Assembly (NCBI GenBank): GCA_942493385.1
Contig: OW818699.1
Location: 2,914,001-2,978,000 of the forward strand
Source of the DNA: UBA8389 sp942493385
GTDB taxonomy: Bacteria > Bacteroidota > Bacteroidia > Bacteroidales > UBA1402
Reading direction: 5' to 3'
DNA length: 64,000 nucleotides
A model generated the notes under the pieces. The model was not told the origin of the DNA and made no database searches. It was given only the letters and a program-made list of their open reading frames with translations. Shown here piece after piece: positions 44,409 to 53,308 of this stretch. Each line of letters starts with the position of its first letter. Positions within the stretch are counted from its first letter, which is position 1. The position numbers and the translations under genes are program-made.

Positions 44409-46436
44409 TTAATAGATTTCAATTTCTGTTATAGCTATATAAGTTTTCTTTAATTCATTCTTGAGGTTAACTCTGATTCGACTAGTTATCACCCTTTCGA
44501 AGATCGTTGTATTGGCTGTGTTTCCAACTGGCGAGGAAGGCTTTCTATTTAAAATTCTTACAGGCAACCAATTCTCCCCGTTCCAATATTCGATATTGAA
44601 TTCATCAGGCTTCTTGAAAATTACGTTATCTGAAAAAAAGTAGAGACTAACGGTTGAAAGTGTTTGATTGCTTCCGAAATCAACTGCATACCAATTATCT
44701 GCAACAATAGAACCATACGTCGACCAATGATTTTTAATCTCCGGAAAGAACCAGGAACGTCCATCAATAGCCTGATAAAGAGAATCGGGAGTTGAGTTTA
44801 CTGAAGCGGTAGGAATGGGAAAACCTTTTTGGTAGATATTTAAAGCAACGTTTATAATAGGTTTTGATGTATTGATAACAGGTTTACTTATTTCAACCTC
44901 ATATTTACGATTGTTTTCTTTAATGGAAGTTTTATTTCCATCAATATATACTGTTAATCCCCTTCCAAGTTTATACTTTCGTCCATCTTTGTCGTAAACC
45001 AATGTTATTTTATGTCCATGATAAATTAGATCTTCAAGGCAAAAATATTGAATTGAATTATCTACCAATGGATTTATGATGAGTGTATTTGTTTCAGATG
45101 GACGAATGCCACAAAGCCCTGTTATTATTAAATCGTTATAACCCGAATGATTGTAATGATGACTTCTAGCTAAACCTACAATTGGATTTCCGGTATCTGG
45201 ATTGTAATCTTCCTGAAGATTTAATTGTCCGGTTGGCAAGTAATGTTGCTGGGTGTAAGACCTCAAAATCTTTAAATAATCCGAGACATCGATTATTTCT
45301 TGATAATAATTATTCAATAAATTGGCAATAGCAACAAGTGTCTGAGTGGTTTGGAAAGGCCAGCTTGGTCCGTTCCATTGGCATTCAGGTTGAATACCGT
45401 CGTAACGATATTGTTTCATATAATACTGGTAGGAAGGTTCAACTGTCCGCAATCCGTATTTTCCTGACAATTGAGTAGTATCAACTATATGTTTCCATGC
45501 AAAGTTGTATTGTGTAGAATTATCTGGTAAATTATAACACCATGGAACATATCCGGCCAGCTCTCTCCCTCTAATAAATTCCCAATAATGTGCAAATTTG
45601 TTATTAACCTGATATCTGTCTACAAAATGCTGCAACGTATCGTTCCATAAACTTTGCTGAACATTTGACTTAATGTCTGCAGCTCTTTTTAAATACAACT
45701 GGCTTAAAGCCGTGTCGCCTTTTATCATTGCGATTTTGGAAATTGCTAAAGCATTACCATACATATAGCTGTTGATGGTTGGTCTAAATGAGTTTCCCCC
45801 GGTAAATCCATTCTTCCCTCCCGAAGCATCAATGGACGAGATGGTATATTCAGTGGCATCCAAAAGTGGTTCAATAAAATAAAGATTCTTGTTCAGATCG
45901 AAATGGTCGAGCCACAAATTAAAAATATGTTGCATTACTCTTAATTGATCGGTAACTAAGATAGAATCGGCATTTACTAAATAATTAGCATAAGTAGCAT
46001 CACTTATCCCCTCACTGAAATGGCGGTCGTTGCCGCCCCCACCGAACATAAAATTTATATACCCGCTTATATAGTTGCTATTCTTTAACCAACGACCTTC
46101 ATAAATGTGAAATCCTGTAGCATCGTTTAACGAACTATAAGGGTCTTTATCCCAACTAACATTGTTGAGAAATTCGGTAATGACAAAACCACTTTCACCA
46201 ATATTTCTGATATGAGCTTTGTAAAGTTTCCATCTATAATAAAATACGTCTTGGATTTTTTTATCGGAACATTCAAAAAAAGGAATGTTATTCACATACC
46301 ACTGTGCATCCTCATTAAAATATTGAGAAGCAAGTTTGTCTGTATCAATTACTTTTTTGTCGCTTGGTGACTCGAAACCTAGACACAAAAAGCCAAAGAT
46401 GCAAATAACTAAGATTTTAAAATTCACTTCCTTCAT
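44409..46436 (-). CDS. Six-hairpin (GH37/GH63-type) glycosidase-like protein with C-terminal CBM32-like domain
   Basis: 675 aa from Met at 46436, chosen because it begins the signal peptide (KEVNFKILVICIFGFLCLGF); an upstream in-frame Met at 46472 is less likely. The main part (about 30-500) is an (alpha/alpha)6 toroid with GYVPWCYNLPD, YDGIQPECQWNGPSWPFQTT and ARSHHYNHSGYNDL, as in clan GH-G and MGH1-like glycosidases. The catalytic acid and base cannot be fixed with certainty. The last ~140 residues (PIPTASVNSTPDSLYQAIDG ... YAVDFGSNQTLSTVSLYFFS) look like an F5/8 type C (CBM32) domain. There is no T9SS tail. A few 60-base lines counted by hand have 13-24 G+C here against 25-27 in the neighbouring gene, so it is AT-richer and may have a different origin. 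Confidence 0.6.
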   Translation of the reverse strand: MKEVNFKILVICIFGFLCLGFESPSDKKVIDTDKLASQYFNEDAQWYVNNIPFFECSDKKIQDVFYYRWKLYKAHIRNIGESGFVITEFLNNVSWDKDPYSSLNDATGFHIYEGRWLKNSNYISGYINFMFGGGGNDRHFSEGISDATYANYLVNADSILVTDQLRVMQHIFNLWLDHFDLNKNLYFIEPLLDATEYTISSIDASGGKNGFTGGNSFRPTINSYMYGNALAISKIAMIKGDTALSQLYLKRAADIKSNVQQSLWNDTLQHFVDRYQVNNKFAHYWEFIRGRELAGYVPWCYNLPDNSTQYNFAWKHIVDTTQLSGKYGLRTVEPSYQYYMKQYRYDGIQPECQWNGPSWPFQTTQTLVAIANLLNNYYQEIIDVSDYLKILRSYTQQHYLPTGQLNLQEDYNPDTGNPIVGLARSHHYNHSGYNDLIITGLCGIRPSETNTLIINPLVDNSIQYFCLEDLIYHGHKITLVYDKDGRKYKLGRGLTVYIDGNKTSIKENNRKYEVEISKPVINTSKPIINVALNIYQKGFPIPTASVNSTPDSLYQAIDGRSWFFPEIKNHWSTYGSIVADNWYAVDFGSNQTLSTVSLYFFSDNVIFKKPDEFNIEYWNGENWLPVRILNRKPSSPVGNTANTTIFERVITSRIRVNLKNELKKTYIAITEIEIY

Positions 46437-46628
46437 CCTCAAATGCGGAAATTTGTTTAACACTTCTTCCATCTTATTTCATATTCAGAAGTGTGAGAAT
46501 AAAGAGTAAAGCCTTCGGGGGTTTGAGACTCAATGAAGAATGTAATTACCTTTTGTTTCATCGCAAGAAATAAATTAGTACTTAATGGCAAGAAATAGTT
46601 GATAAATCTGGCTTCAAGGCCATTTTGG

Positions 46629-46680
46629 AAAACGGTTTAAGTTGTTAAAAAAATTAAACTGTTTTCAATTTTAACAACTT
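46629..46680 (-). terminator. Two overlapping, mutually exclusive hairpins after the SusCD operon
   Basis: aagttgttaaaa (46639-46650) pairs exactly with ttttaacaactt (46669-46680). An overlapping pair, aaaacggtttaa (46629-46640) with ttaaactgtttt (46654-46665), matches 11 of 12. The two stems cannot form together. They lie 31 nt past the SusD stop and before the AT-rich glycosidase gene, so they could end or attenuate the SusCD transcript. Confidence 0.5.
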
Positions 46681-46710
46681 TGAAAAAAATAGTTGGCTTC
46701 CATATGACTC

Positions 46711-48396
46711 TTATTTTAAAGGTAAATACCAGTTTTTCTGCTCTGATAATGTGCGGTAAAGAGCAGGGTCATAGTTTAAAGCGCCCTTTCGCCCAGCTAC
46801 TTTCTTTGCCAAGAAGTCATTGTCACCTCTGTGAAGTGCCATTCGCATCAAATCAAAAAATCGAATGCCTTCGAACGAGGTTTCCAATGCGTTTTCATCA
46901 CAAATCAATGTTTCAACATAGTCGATAGAGTCAGCGTGGTTGGTTAATGTTGGAAGCACATATAAATTGTTGGCTTGTACGTCACCACTTCCGCGAGCAT
47001 GCATACCCATCGTATTCGAATCATCAAAAGCAGACAAATTGAATGACAAAAGATTGCCAGCCCTGTCACGTTCTTCGGAGGAAACATACTTAGCTATGTT
47101 CGAAGTGTTCAAACCATATTTTAGCAGAGCAAATGCCGATTCTGGGAAACCAGCACGGTTCAACGCTTCAGCAAAACGGAGGTAAATCTGTGCACGACGA
47201 TACAATACGACGTGCTGGTTATTTATCTTTCTAATGATTTGGCGCTCAGATGAATACAAACTACCGGTCACTGTTGATGCGTTTTGCTTAAAATAGTAGG
47301 AAGATAAGCGAAGGTCTCCAACCAAATAGGGATTGTTCTCGTTTGTTTCGGGAGCAAAAAGAGTATCGCGCTTCACGTCATTTTCAAAAATGATGCAATT
47401 CGATTGGGAAATAGATAGCTCGGTTAAACTTTTCGATGGGCCTGCTTGAAAATAGTAATTATTGTCGACCGTAGAGTTGAACACATTCTTCAAATCGCTG
47501 AAAACACCATTTGCCGCAGTTGACTCCATAGGGATGTAGCAGATGACCTCATCATTGGAAACGCTAGAAAATTGACCGCTGTAAATATCCAGCCAATTTT
47601 CAAAATCAGTTGATGTTGTGGACCATGTAATTTGAGAGAGACTAAGAGGCAATTCTTTATTCTCAAGAGTGATAAAATCATGATAAAAGTGGGCAGCTTC
47701 TAAATAACGGCCGTTCCATAAACACAATTCGCCCAAAAGAATACGAACAGGAATGAAGAATTTTCTGGAATCCAGGGAGCTGATGGCACCATAGTTGGGC
47801 ATTTCCGTATTGATATAGGGCATCAGGTCTTCAATAAAATAGAGACAAACGGAATCCATGTCATATACCGGATAGGTCTTTTCAGCTTCGGCTTCGGAAA
47901 GGATGGGTTTGGTCACAAAAGGCACTTCCCCGTACGTCTTGACCAGTTGCAGATACGTCCAGGCACGGATTGCTTTTACAGCGGCAATTTCTTTCAAAAA
48001 AACCAGTTCGTTTCGTACTTTCAGAATAGTGTCCGAGTGCGCCAGATAAAAATTGCAGCTGTTGATTACCGAATAATAATCTTCCGGTGCATTGTATTTG
48101 TTATCGGTTCCAGCGGTAAAATCGGCCAGTTGCTTAAGTTCATTGGAGGCATGAGGGGTCAGCTCCGTAAGATCACCTCTCAACTCACCTAAAAGCACGG
48201 TTTTGTCGGCAATTTTCTGCAATTCCCCCAAGATGCCGATGACTGTATACACGGTATCTGCAGGTTCATCCAGCTCGTGATCTTCCGTATACATGACCAA
48301 ATTGGAATTCATGTTCAGCATCGTTTCGCAAGAGGAAATTGCACCAAAGAGTATCAGCATAAAACCGATTTTCACTAAATTTTTTGTTTTCATCAC
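46711..48396 (-). CDS. SusD/RagB-family outer-membrane lipoprotein (second pair)
   Basis: 561-aa surface lipoprotein with a lipobox AISSC (Cys23) after MMKTKNLVKIGFMLILFG. The TPR-like helical fold of SusD shows in LGELRGDLTELT, AIRAWTYLQLVKTYGEVPF and the C-terminal CDENALETSFEGIRFFDLMR, RKGALNYDP and NWYLPL. It should cap the SusC partner encoded 9 nt upstream and capture glycan for import. Last gene of the SusCD group: beyond it are two hairpins and a separately styled glycosidase gene. Confidence 0.88.
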   Translation of the reverse strand: MMKTKNLVKIGFMLILFGAISSCETMLNMNSNLVMYTEDHELDEPADTVYTVIGILGELQKIADKTVLLGELRGDLTELTPHASNELKQLADFTAGTDNKYNAPEDYYSVINSCNFYLAHSDTILKVRNELVFLKEIAAVKAIRAWTYLQLVKTYGEVPFVTKPILSEAEAEKTYPVYDMDSVCLYFIEDLMPYINTEMPNYGAISSLDSRKFFIPVRILLGELCLWNGRYLEAAHFYHDFITLENKELPLSLSQITWSTTSTDFENWLDIYSGQFSSVSNDEVICYIPMESTAANGVFSDLKNVFNSTVDNNYYFQAGPSKSLTELSISQSNCIIFENDVKRDTLFAPETNENNPYLVGDLRLSSYYFKQNASTVTGSLYSSERQIIRKINNQHVVLYRRAQIYLRFAEALNRAGFPESAFALLKYGLNTSNIAKYVSSEERDRAGNLLSFNLSAFDDSNTMGMHARGSGDVQANNLYVLPTLTNHADSIDYVETLICDENALETSFEGIRFFDLMRMALHRGDNDFLAKKVAGRKGALNYDPALYRTLSEQKNWYLPLK

Positions 48397-48405
48397 GTAG
48401 TAATT

Positions 48406-51400
48406 TTAGAGATTCAGTTTAATTCCGACGGTAAAGCTTTTACCCGGTGCAAGCAAACCTCTGTCGATACCTTGACTTAGCGTGCTGTTACCTAAGGAAA
48501 ATTCAGGATCGCTTCCCAAATAGTTGGTCATTGTCAGCAAATTGTTCGCCGAACACCAAATGGAGAAGCCCTGTATGTATTCATTATTCAATGGTAGTGC
48601 GTAACTTAAACGAACGGTTTTCACACGTACATAGGAACCGTCTTCAATCCATCGGTCAGAGAATCGATTGTTGCCCATTACATCCTGGTAGTTGATTCGG
48701 GGAATATTTGTTAATTGCCCCTCACCGATCCAATGATTGGTCATCACCGTAGTTTGGTTGAAGAATCGACTTCCAGATTCCAAAACGGAACGTTCGTAGT
48801 TGAACACATCATTCCCAATAGAATAATTCAATACTACATTCAATGAAACATGTTTGAACTGAATGTTTGAAATCAGATTTCCATAAAAATCGGGGTTGGG
48901 ATTTCCGATGACCTGACGGTCGGCAGCGTTGATTTCCTTAGTGGTGGCATCTTTGTTTACAAACTTCACGTCTCCTGCTTTGAAGTACTTACGGGTACCG
49001 TTGAAAGTGGACAAATAATAACCGTCGTTGTTGGCTTCAATAGTAGTCGAATAGACGCCATCTGTTTTATAACCGTAGAAGACACCTACCGGTAAACCGA
49101 CCTGTGATAAAACGGTCGCACCATAGATTTCTGTAGTAAAGTAATCTTCCTTATTGGGTAATGCGGTGATCTTGTTGTCGTAATGAGCGACACTGGCACC
49201 CAAGTCCCATTTTAGGTTCTTCAAGTTCAGCACTTTCGCATTAATAGAAAGGTCGTAACCGACATTCTCCAACGATCCGTCGTTGCTCCAGTTGTTTGAC
49301 ATGCCAGTCAAGTAGGATAATTCCTTCAGGGAGAGCAGATTGCTCGTCAGTCCTTTAAAAACGTTGGCTTGTACATACAATCGGTTGTTGAAAAGATTCA
49401 GATCCAATCCAGCCGTCAAACGCTTAGTTGTTTCCCACTGCAAACTGGTATTGCCAATGTTGGCTAAGTTGAGCCCACCAATGGAGTTCAAAAGCTGCAT
49501 GGCGTTGAAATAACTGTGGGAAGCAATGTAATCCACATCATCGTTGCCGGAAACATCATAACCGACATTTAACTTCATGTGATTAACAAGGTTTGAACAC
49601 TTAAACCAAGGCTCGGAAGAGACCAACCAAGCACCTTGAATGGAGGGAAACAACCCCCAGGCAACACCCCCGATTTTTAGTCCGTCTTTCACTGTCTTTC
49701 CGAATTTAGAAGATGTTTCAACCCCCAATCCACAACTCAAATAGTATTTTTCTTTGAAATTATAATCCCCTTGAACAAAATAGGTGAGTGACATGCTCTT
49801 ATCATCGACTCCGGAAGTGGACATGTCCTTCAGTCCCAATGACATGTTTGGCGTCTTGTCGTTGGCGGTGTTATATCCTTTTTGATAATTCAGTGAATAG
49901 GCGTTGTTTACCAAACGAAAACCTCCGATCATCTGCATCGTATGTGCACCATATCGGTTACCCCATTTCACGTTTGTTTCACTGAAGAACTCGTTCTGAC
50001 GAGCGGCAATGGATTTTGCCATATTGTTGACTTGTCCGATGTTTTTAATGGTAAAGACCGGAACGCCAGTCATCGGCAAATAATAGTTTTCGTACGTATT
50101 CGTCAGACGATAACTAAATAACTCATTAACTGATAGAGACTTGTTTACTTGATATTTTGGAGCAATGGTAACGTTGATTTGGCTATTGTCAAACGAATTT
50201 TTGTTTTTAGCCTCTCCATACTTAAGAATGCTACAGGGATTGGCAAGAGAAACATTTTGCCCGATGACCTCATTCAAATAATCGTCCGCTCCAGCAAAAT
50301 AGGTGGATAGTACACCTTTCGTATCATAAGCATACGGATTCAGGAAGGGTGATTTGATTAAGCTCAAGAAACCCGGAGAGGTGATGGTGGCCGACTCAAA
50401 ATCATTGGTAACCCCATCATCCCTCAAATTACGGTTCACATTGCTGAAGGAAGCATCCAGACGAGTGGTGAGGTTTTTGAACAAAAAAATGTCTGAATTC
50501 AAACGAAGGTTGAATCGAGAGAAATCGTTCTTTTTTAAGGTGCTGTTTCCTTGGGCATACCCAACCGACAAGTTGTAGTTTGCCACATCGTCTCCCCCTT
50601 GCACATTAATACCATAACTCTGAGTAAAAGCATTTTGATACGTTTCCTTGGTCCAGTCGGTATTGTTGTGATACTGTTTGTAGTAATAATAGTTCTGATC
50701 GTCCTTCAGAAATTTAAAATTCATCAAATCGGTGCCGGTCGAACCCAGCAATTCAGACGCGTATGAACGATATTGAGAGGCATCCATCATCGTTGGTAAT
50801 AAAGGCACCAATTCATAATTGCTCCAAAGTGAAACATCAATCTTAGTCGTCATGCTCTTATTGCGTTTCGTATCAATCAGAATGACACCATTGGCACCTT
50901 TTGCACCATAAGCGGAAGTTCCATTTTTCAAGACGGTCACATTCTCTATATCCTCCACACTGATATTGGATAATAAATTATTATAATACCCATCATGAAC
51001 CATGTAGCGGTTGAATTGCATATCCAACAACACGCCATCCAGCACAAATAGAGGCTGAGCATTGGAATTCAATGAATTAAGACCGTTCATAAACATGACG
51101 GCACCGATTCCAGGTTGCCCGGAACGCATAATGGTCCTAACGTCACTTCCCAGGGAAGCCTGAATTTTAGAATCAATACTCAGCTCACTAACCAATTGAA
51201 AATTGCCTGCCGCCTTGCGCTTAGCGGCCGTAGCCTTTTGTGCATAATTCGTATTAAACATGCCGGACGAAAGAGAAACATTGACTCCTTCAGTACGATC
51301 GTTGATGGCACATTGAATCAAATTATATCCTTCAACGCTCATCGCCAACGATGTTACATATTCCGGCACTTGTATAGCGTACTTGCCATCCTGATCCGAC

Positions 51401-51648
51401 ATGGCTGTGTATTGATCATTGGAATAGGCTTGAACATGCACACCTGCCAATGGTAGGCCTGTTGCCGCATCGGTTACTTTCCCAGTGATTTGGATCAATG
51501 GATAGGTATTGCCTTTGGATTGGGTTTTCGAGCTTGTTTGTCGTTCCAATTGCTGTCCGAATACCGACAAAGCGGCCACGAACATGATGCAGATTAGTTT
51601 GAAACGAAGTATACTTTGAACCTTATTATACATAGGGGTATTTTTCAT
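48406..51648 (-). CDS. SusC/RagA-family TonB-linked outer-membrane transporter (second pair)
   Basis: 1080-aa outer-membrane importer. After the signal peptide (... ALSVFGQ) come a carboxypeptidase-regulatory-like domain (about 52-135, ITGKVTDAATGLPLAGVHVQ) and a plug domain (about 170-270, PLFVLDGVLLD, VTVLKNGTSAYGAKGANGVI). A 22-strand beta-barrel follows, with the C-terminal ITVG-like end GKSFTVGIKLNL typical of SusC. Imports glycan fragments using TonB energy, with the SusD downstream. It starts 13 nt after a FAS1 lipoprotein gene and ends 9 nt before susD, so all are in one transcript. The plug is somewhat divergent: MRSGQPGIGAVMFMNG replaces the usual RGxxSxxG form. Confidence 0.88.
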   Translation of the reverse strand: MKNTPMYNKVQSILRFKLICIMFVAALSVFGQQLERQTSSKTQSKGNTYPLIQITGKVTDAATGLPLAGVHVQAYSNDQYTAMSDQDGKYAIQVPEYVTSLAMSVEGYNLIQCAINDRTEGVNVSLSSGMFNTNYAQKATAAKRKAAGNFQLVSELSIDSKIQASLGSDVRTIMRSGQPGIGAVMFMNGLNSLNSNAQPLFVLDGVLLDMQFNRYMVHDGYYNNLLSNISVEDIENVTVLKNGTSAYGAKGANGVILIDTKRNKSMTTKIDVSLWSNYELVPLLPTMMDASQYRSYASELLGSTGTDLMNFKFLKDDQNYYYYKQYHNNTDWTKETYQNAFTQSYGINVQGGDDVANYNLSVGYAQGNSTLKKNDFSRFNLRLNSDIFLFKNLTTRLDASFSNVNRNLRDDGVTNDFESATITSPGFLSLIKSPFLNPYAYDTKGVLSTYFAGADDYLNEVIGQNVSLANPCSILKYGEAKNKNSFDNSQINVTIAPKYQVNKSLSVNELFSYRLTNTYENYYLPMTGVPVFTIKNIGQVNNMAKSIAARQNEFFSETNVKWGNRYGAHTMQMIGGFRLVNNAYSLNYQKGYNTANDKTPNMSLGLKDMSTSGVDDKSMSLTYFVQGDYNFKEKYYLSCGLGVETSSKFGKTVKDGLKIGGVAWGLFPSIQGAWLVSSEPWFKCSNLVNHMKLNVGYDVSGNDDVDYIASHSYFNAMQLLNSIGGLNLANIGNTSLQWETTKRLTAGLDLNLFNNRLYVQANVFKGLTSNLLSLKELSYLTGMSNNWSNDGSLENVGYDLSINAKVLNLKNLKWDLGASVAHYDNKITALPNKEDYFTTEIYGATVLSQVGLPVGVFYGYKTDGVYSTTIEANNDGYYLSTFNGTRKYFKAGDVKFVNKDATTKEINAADRQVIGNPNPDFYGNLISNIQFKHVSLNVVLNYSIGNDVFNYERSVLESGSRFFNQTTVMTNHWIGEGQLTNIPRINYQDVMGNNRFSDRWIEDGSYVRVKTVRLSYALPLNNEYIQGFSIWCSANNLLTMTNYLGSDPEFSLGNSTLSQGIDRGLLAPGKSFTVGIKLNL

Positions 51649-51661
51649 CGATTACGGATTT

Positions 51662-53299
51662 TTAGTCTTCACGGGGTGTCAGGTAAATACAATCAATATA
51701 CATTTCACGACTGTGGGTTTTTGTTTCAGTATTGGTTACATAAACCTGCAATTTCAGATTTACGGTCGTCATATCTTGCTTGAAGTTGCAAGTGGGAAAT
51801 TTAAACGAGGGTGCCACACAAACCGTATCCACTTTATAGGGATTGTTGGTAAATGCCACATTACTGAACGAGTTGGTTACGACTTTACCAGCTGCATCGG
51901 TATAGGTCAATGATGCTCTAAATTTAAAAGGACGAAAGGCTAAACTCGAATCTGCAGCATTGGTAGGCGTCATATAAACCGTCTTCGGTACACATACCAC
52001 TGAAATGTCATATTTTCCGGACAAGGTATTGGTGATCTCAAAGGTGATACTCGGATTCAACGAAGACTTGGTTGGTACAATATCCAGGTACCGGTCACCA
52101 GAGATGTTGTTATTGACGGATTTGCGAATATTTATAGTAGAAACGGAATAATTGAGGATATTGGATTCCTTTTCAGCCTCCACCTTGATTGGTTGAAAAA
52201 AAACATTCTTAACACTAAAAGGCCATTTATCAACCTTGTAGATCAACCCGTTACTGCATACAATTTGTTGCTTCACGTCCGAAAGGATCCCGCCAGCTTC
52301 CATCGGTTTATAATAAACATGGTACAAAGGATTACTTGGTTTGTAGCGAGTAGAAATCAAGGAATCCGCAGCAGACCGTTGTATTTTTGGATTGTAAACC
52401 AGATCGTAAATCAATGAATTCTTGGTCCAATAACTCTTTAGCGAATCTGCAAAATTGACACTGACATAATTATAATAGGTTGAAATCTTTGCCACAGCAT
52501 CGTTCCATGCACTATCAGTAGGAGTAATCATCCAAAACGTGCTGTCTTCATTATTCAGGTCTCCGATTTCAGAAAGAATGGCGTTCTTTTTAATGATGAC
52601 GGAATCCACATAGACTGTTTTTCCATCAACAATTCCGGATGCCACACTGGAGAACTCATCCAAGGAGTCTTTTTGAAAAGCTTTGAGGTAGGAACCCAAC
52701 ATATTGGTTTCAGGACTGGTGCATACCCATTCATACAAGTTGGGTAAAAAAGAGACGTTGCCGTCCACCACATGTAAGATCCCGTTTTTTGTTAATATAT
52801 TGGGAGAAATGATGGAATTACTTCCAATAGTTAAACCACTTATTTTCAACAGCTTCTTGTTTAACATCGTTACCATTTCATCAGATGAGGCGGTGACGGA
52901 CAATGGATAAAGATTCAGTTGGTTCTTAAGAAATCCCTTCTCTACGTTCGAACGACCCATCTCAGATTCCAACAGCACAATCAAAGAATCCTTATTGAAT
53001 GAACCGTTAACTGGAGCCCAAACCGTGAAGGACTGGTCTGAATTTAATAGATCAGCGTATGATAGACCTGTGCTGCGATCATTGTTGTAGACAAAGGTTT
53101 TTTCAGCAATTTCTTTGAAATCACTTAAATCGACCCTGCTCGAAATCTGTTCCCAAAGCGTGACATCCGATGTTGGACCAGCTTGTACTTCATAATGGTT
53201 GTTCCAGGAATCGTTACACGAATAAAGGGCTGAAAACGACGCCAAAAGGATTGCTCCTTTCATTAGAAAGCGTGAAGTATTGTTATACATTTTGTTCAT
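51662..53299 (-). CDS. FAS1 (fasciclin)-domain surface lipoprotein with C-terminal beta-sandwich
   Basis: 545-aa lipoprotein with lipobox LYSC (Cys28). Residues about 47-190 form a FAS1 domain (DQSFTVWAPVNGSFNKDSL, NILTKNGILHVVDGNVSFLP) and a second, more diverged one follows (about 195-345, TFWMITPTDSAWNDA, GLIYKVDKWPF). The rest (about 360-545) is a beta-sandwich ending MYIDCIYLTP, a shape common in carbohydrate-binding domains. It lies 9 nt after another FAS1 lipoprotein gene and 13 nt before susC. By position and export signal it could be a surface glycan-binding protein in place of SusE/F; that is inference. Confidence 0.75.
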   Translation of the reverse strand: MNKMYNNTSRFLMKGAILLASFSALYSCNDSWNNHYEVQAGPTSDVTLWEQISSRVDLSDFKEIAEKTFVYNNDRSTGLSYADLLNSDQSFTVWAPVNGSFNKDSLIVLLESEMGRSNVEKGFLKNQLNLYPLSVTASSDEMVTMLNKKLLKISGLTIGSNSIISPNILTKNGILHVVDGNVSFLPNLYEWVCTSPETNMLGSYLKAFQKDSLDEFSSVASGIVDGKTVYVDSVIIKKNAILSEIGDLNNEDSTFWMITPTDSAWNDAVAKISTYYNYVSVNFADSLKSYWTKNSLIYDLVYNPKIQRSAADSLISTRYKPSNPLYHVYYKPMEAGGILSDVKQQIVCSNGLIYKVDKWPFSVKNVFFQPIKVEAEKESNILNYSVSTINIRKSVNNNISGDRYLDIVPTKSSLNPSITFEITNTLSGKYDISVVCVPKTVYMTPTNAADSSLAFRPFKFRASLTYTDAAGKVVTNSFSNVAFTNNPYKVDTVCVAPSFKFPTCNFKQDMTTVNLKLQVYVTNTETKTHSREMYIDCIYLTPRED

Positions 53300-53308
53300 A
53301 ATTAATCG

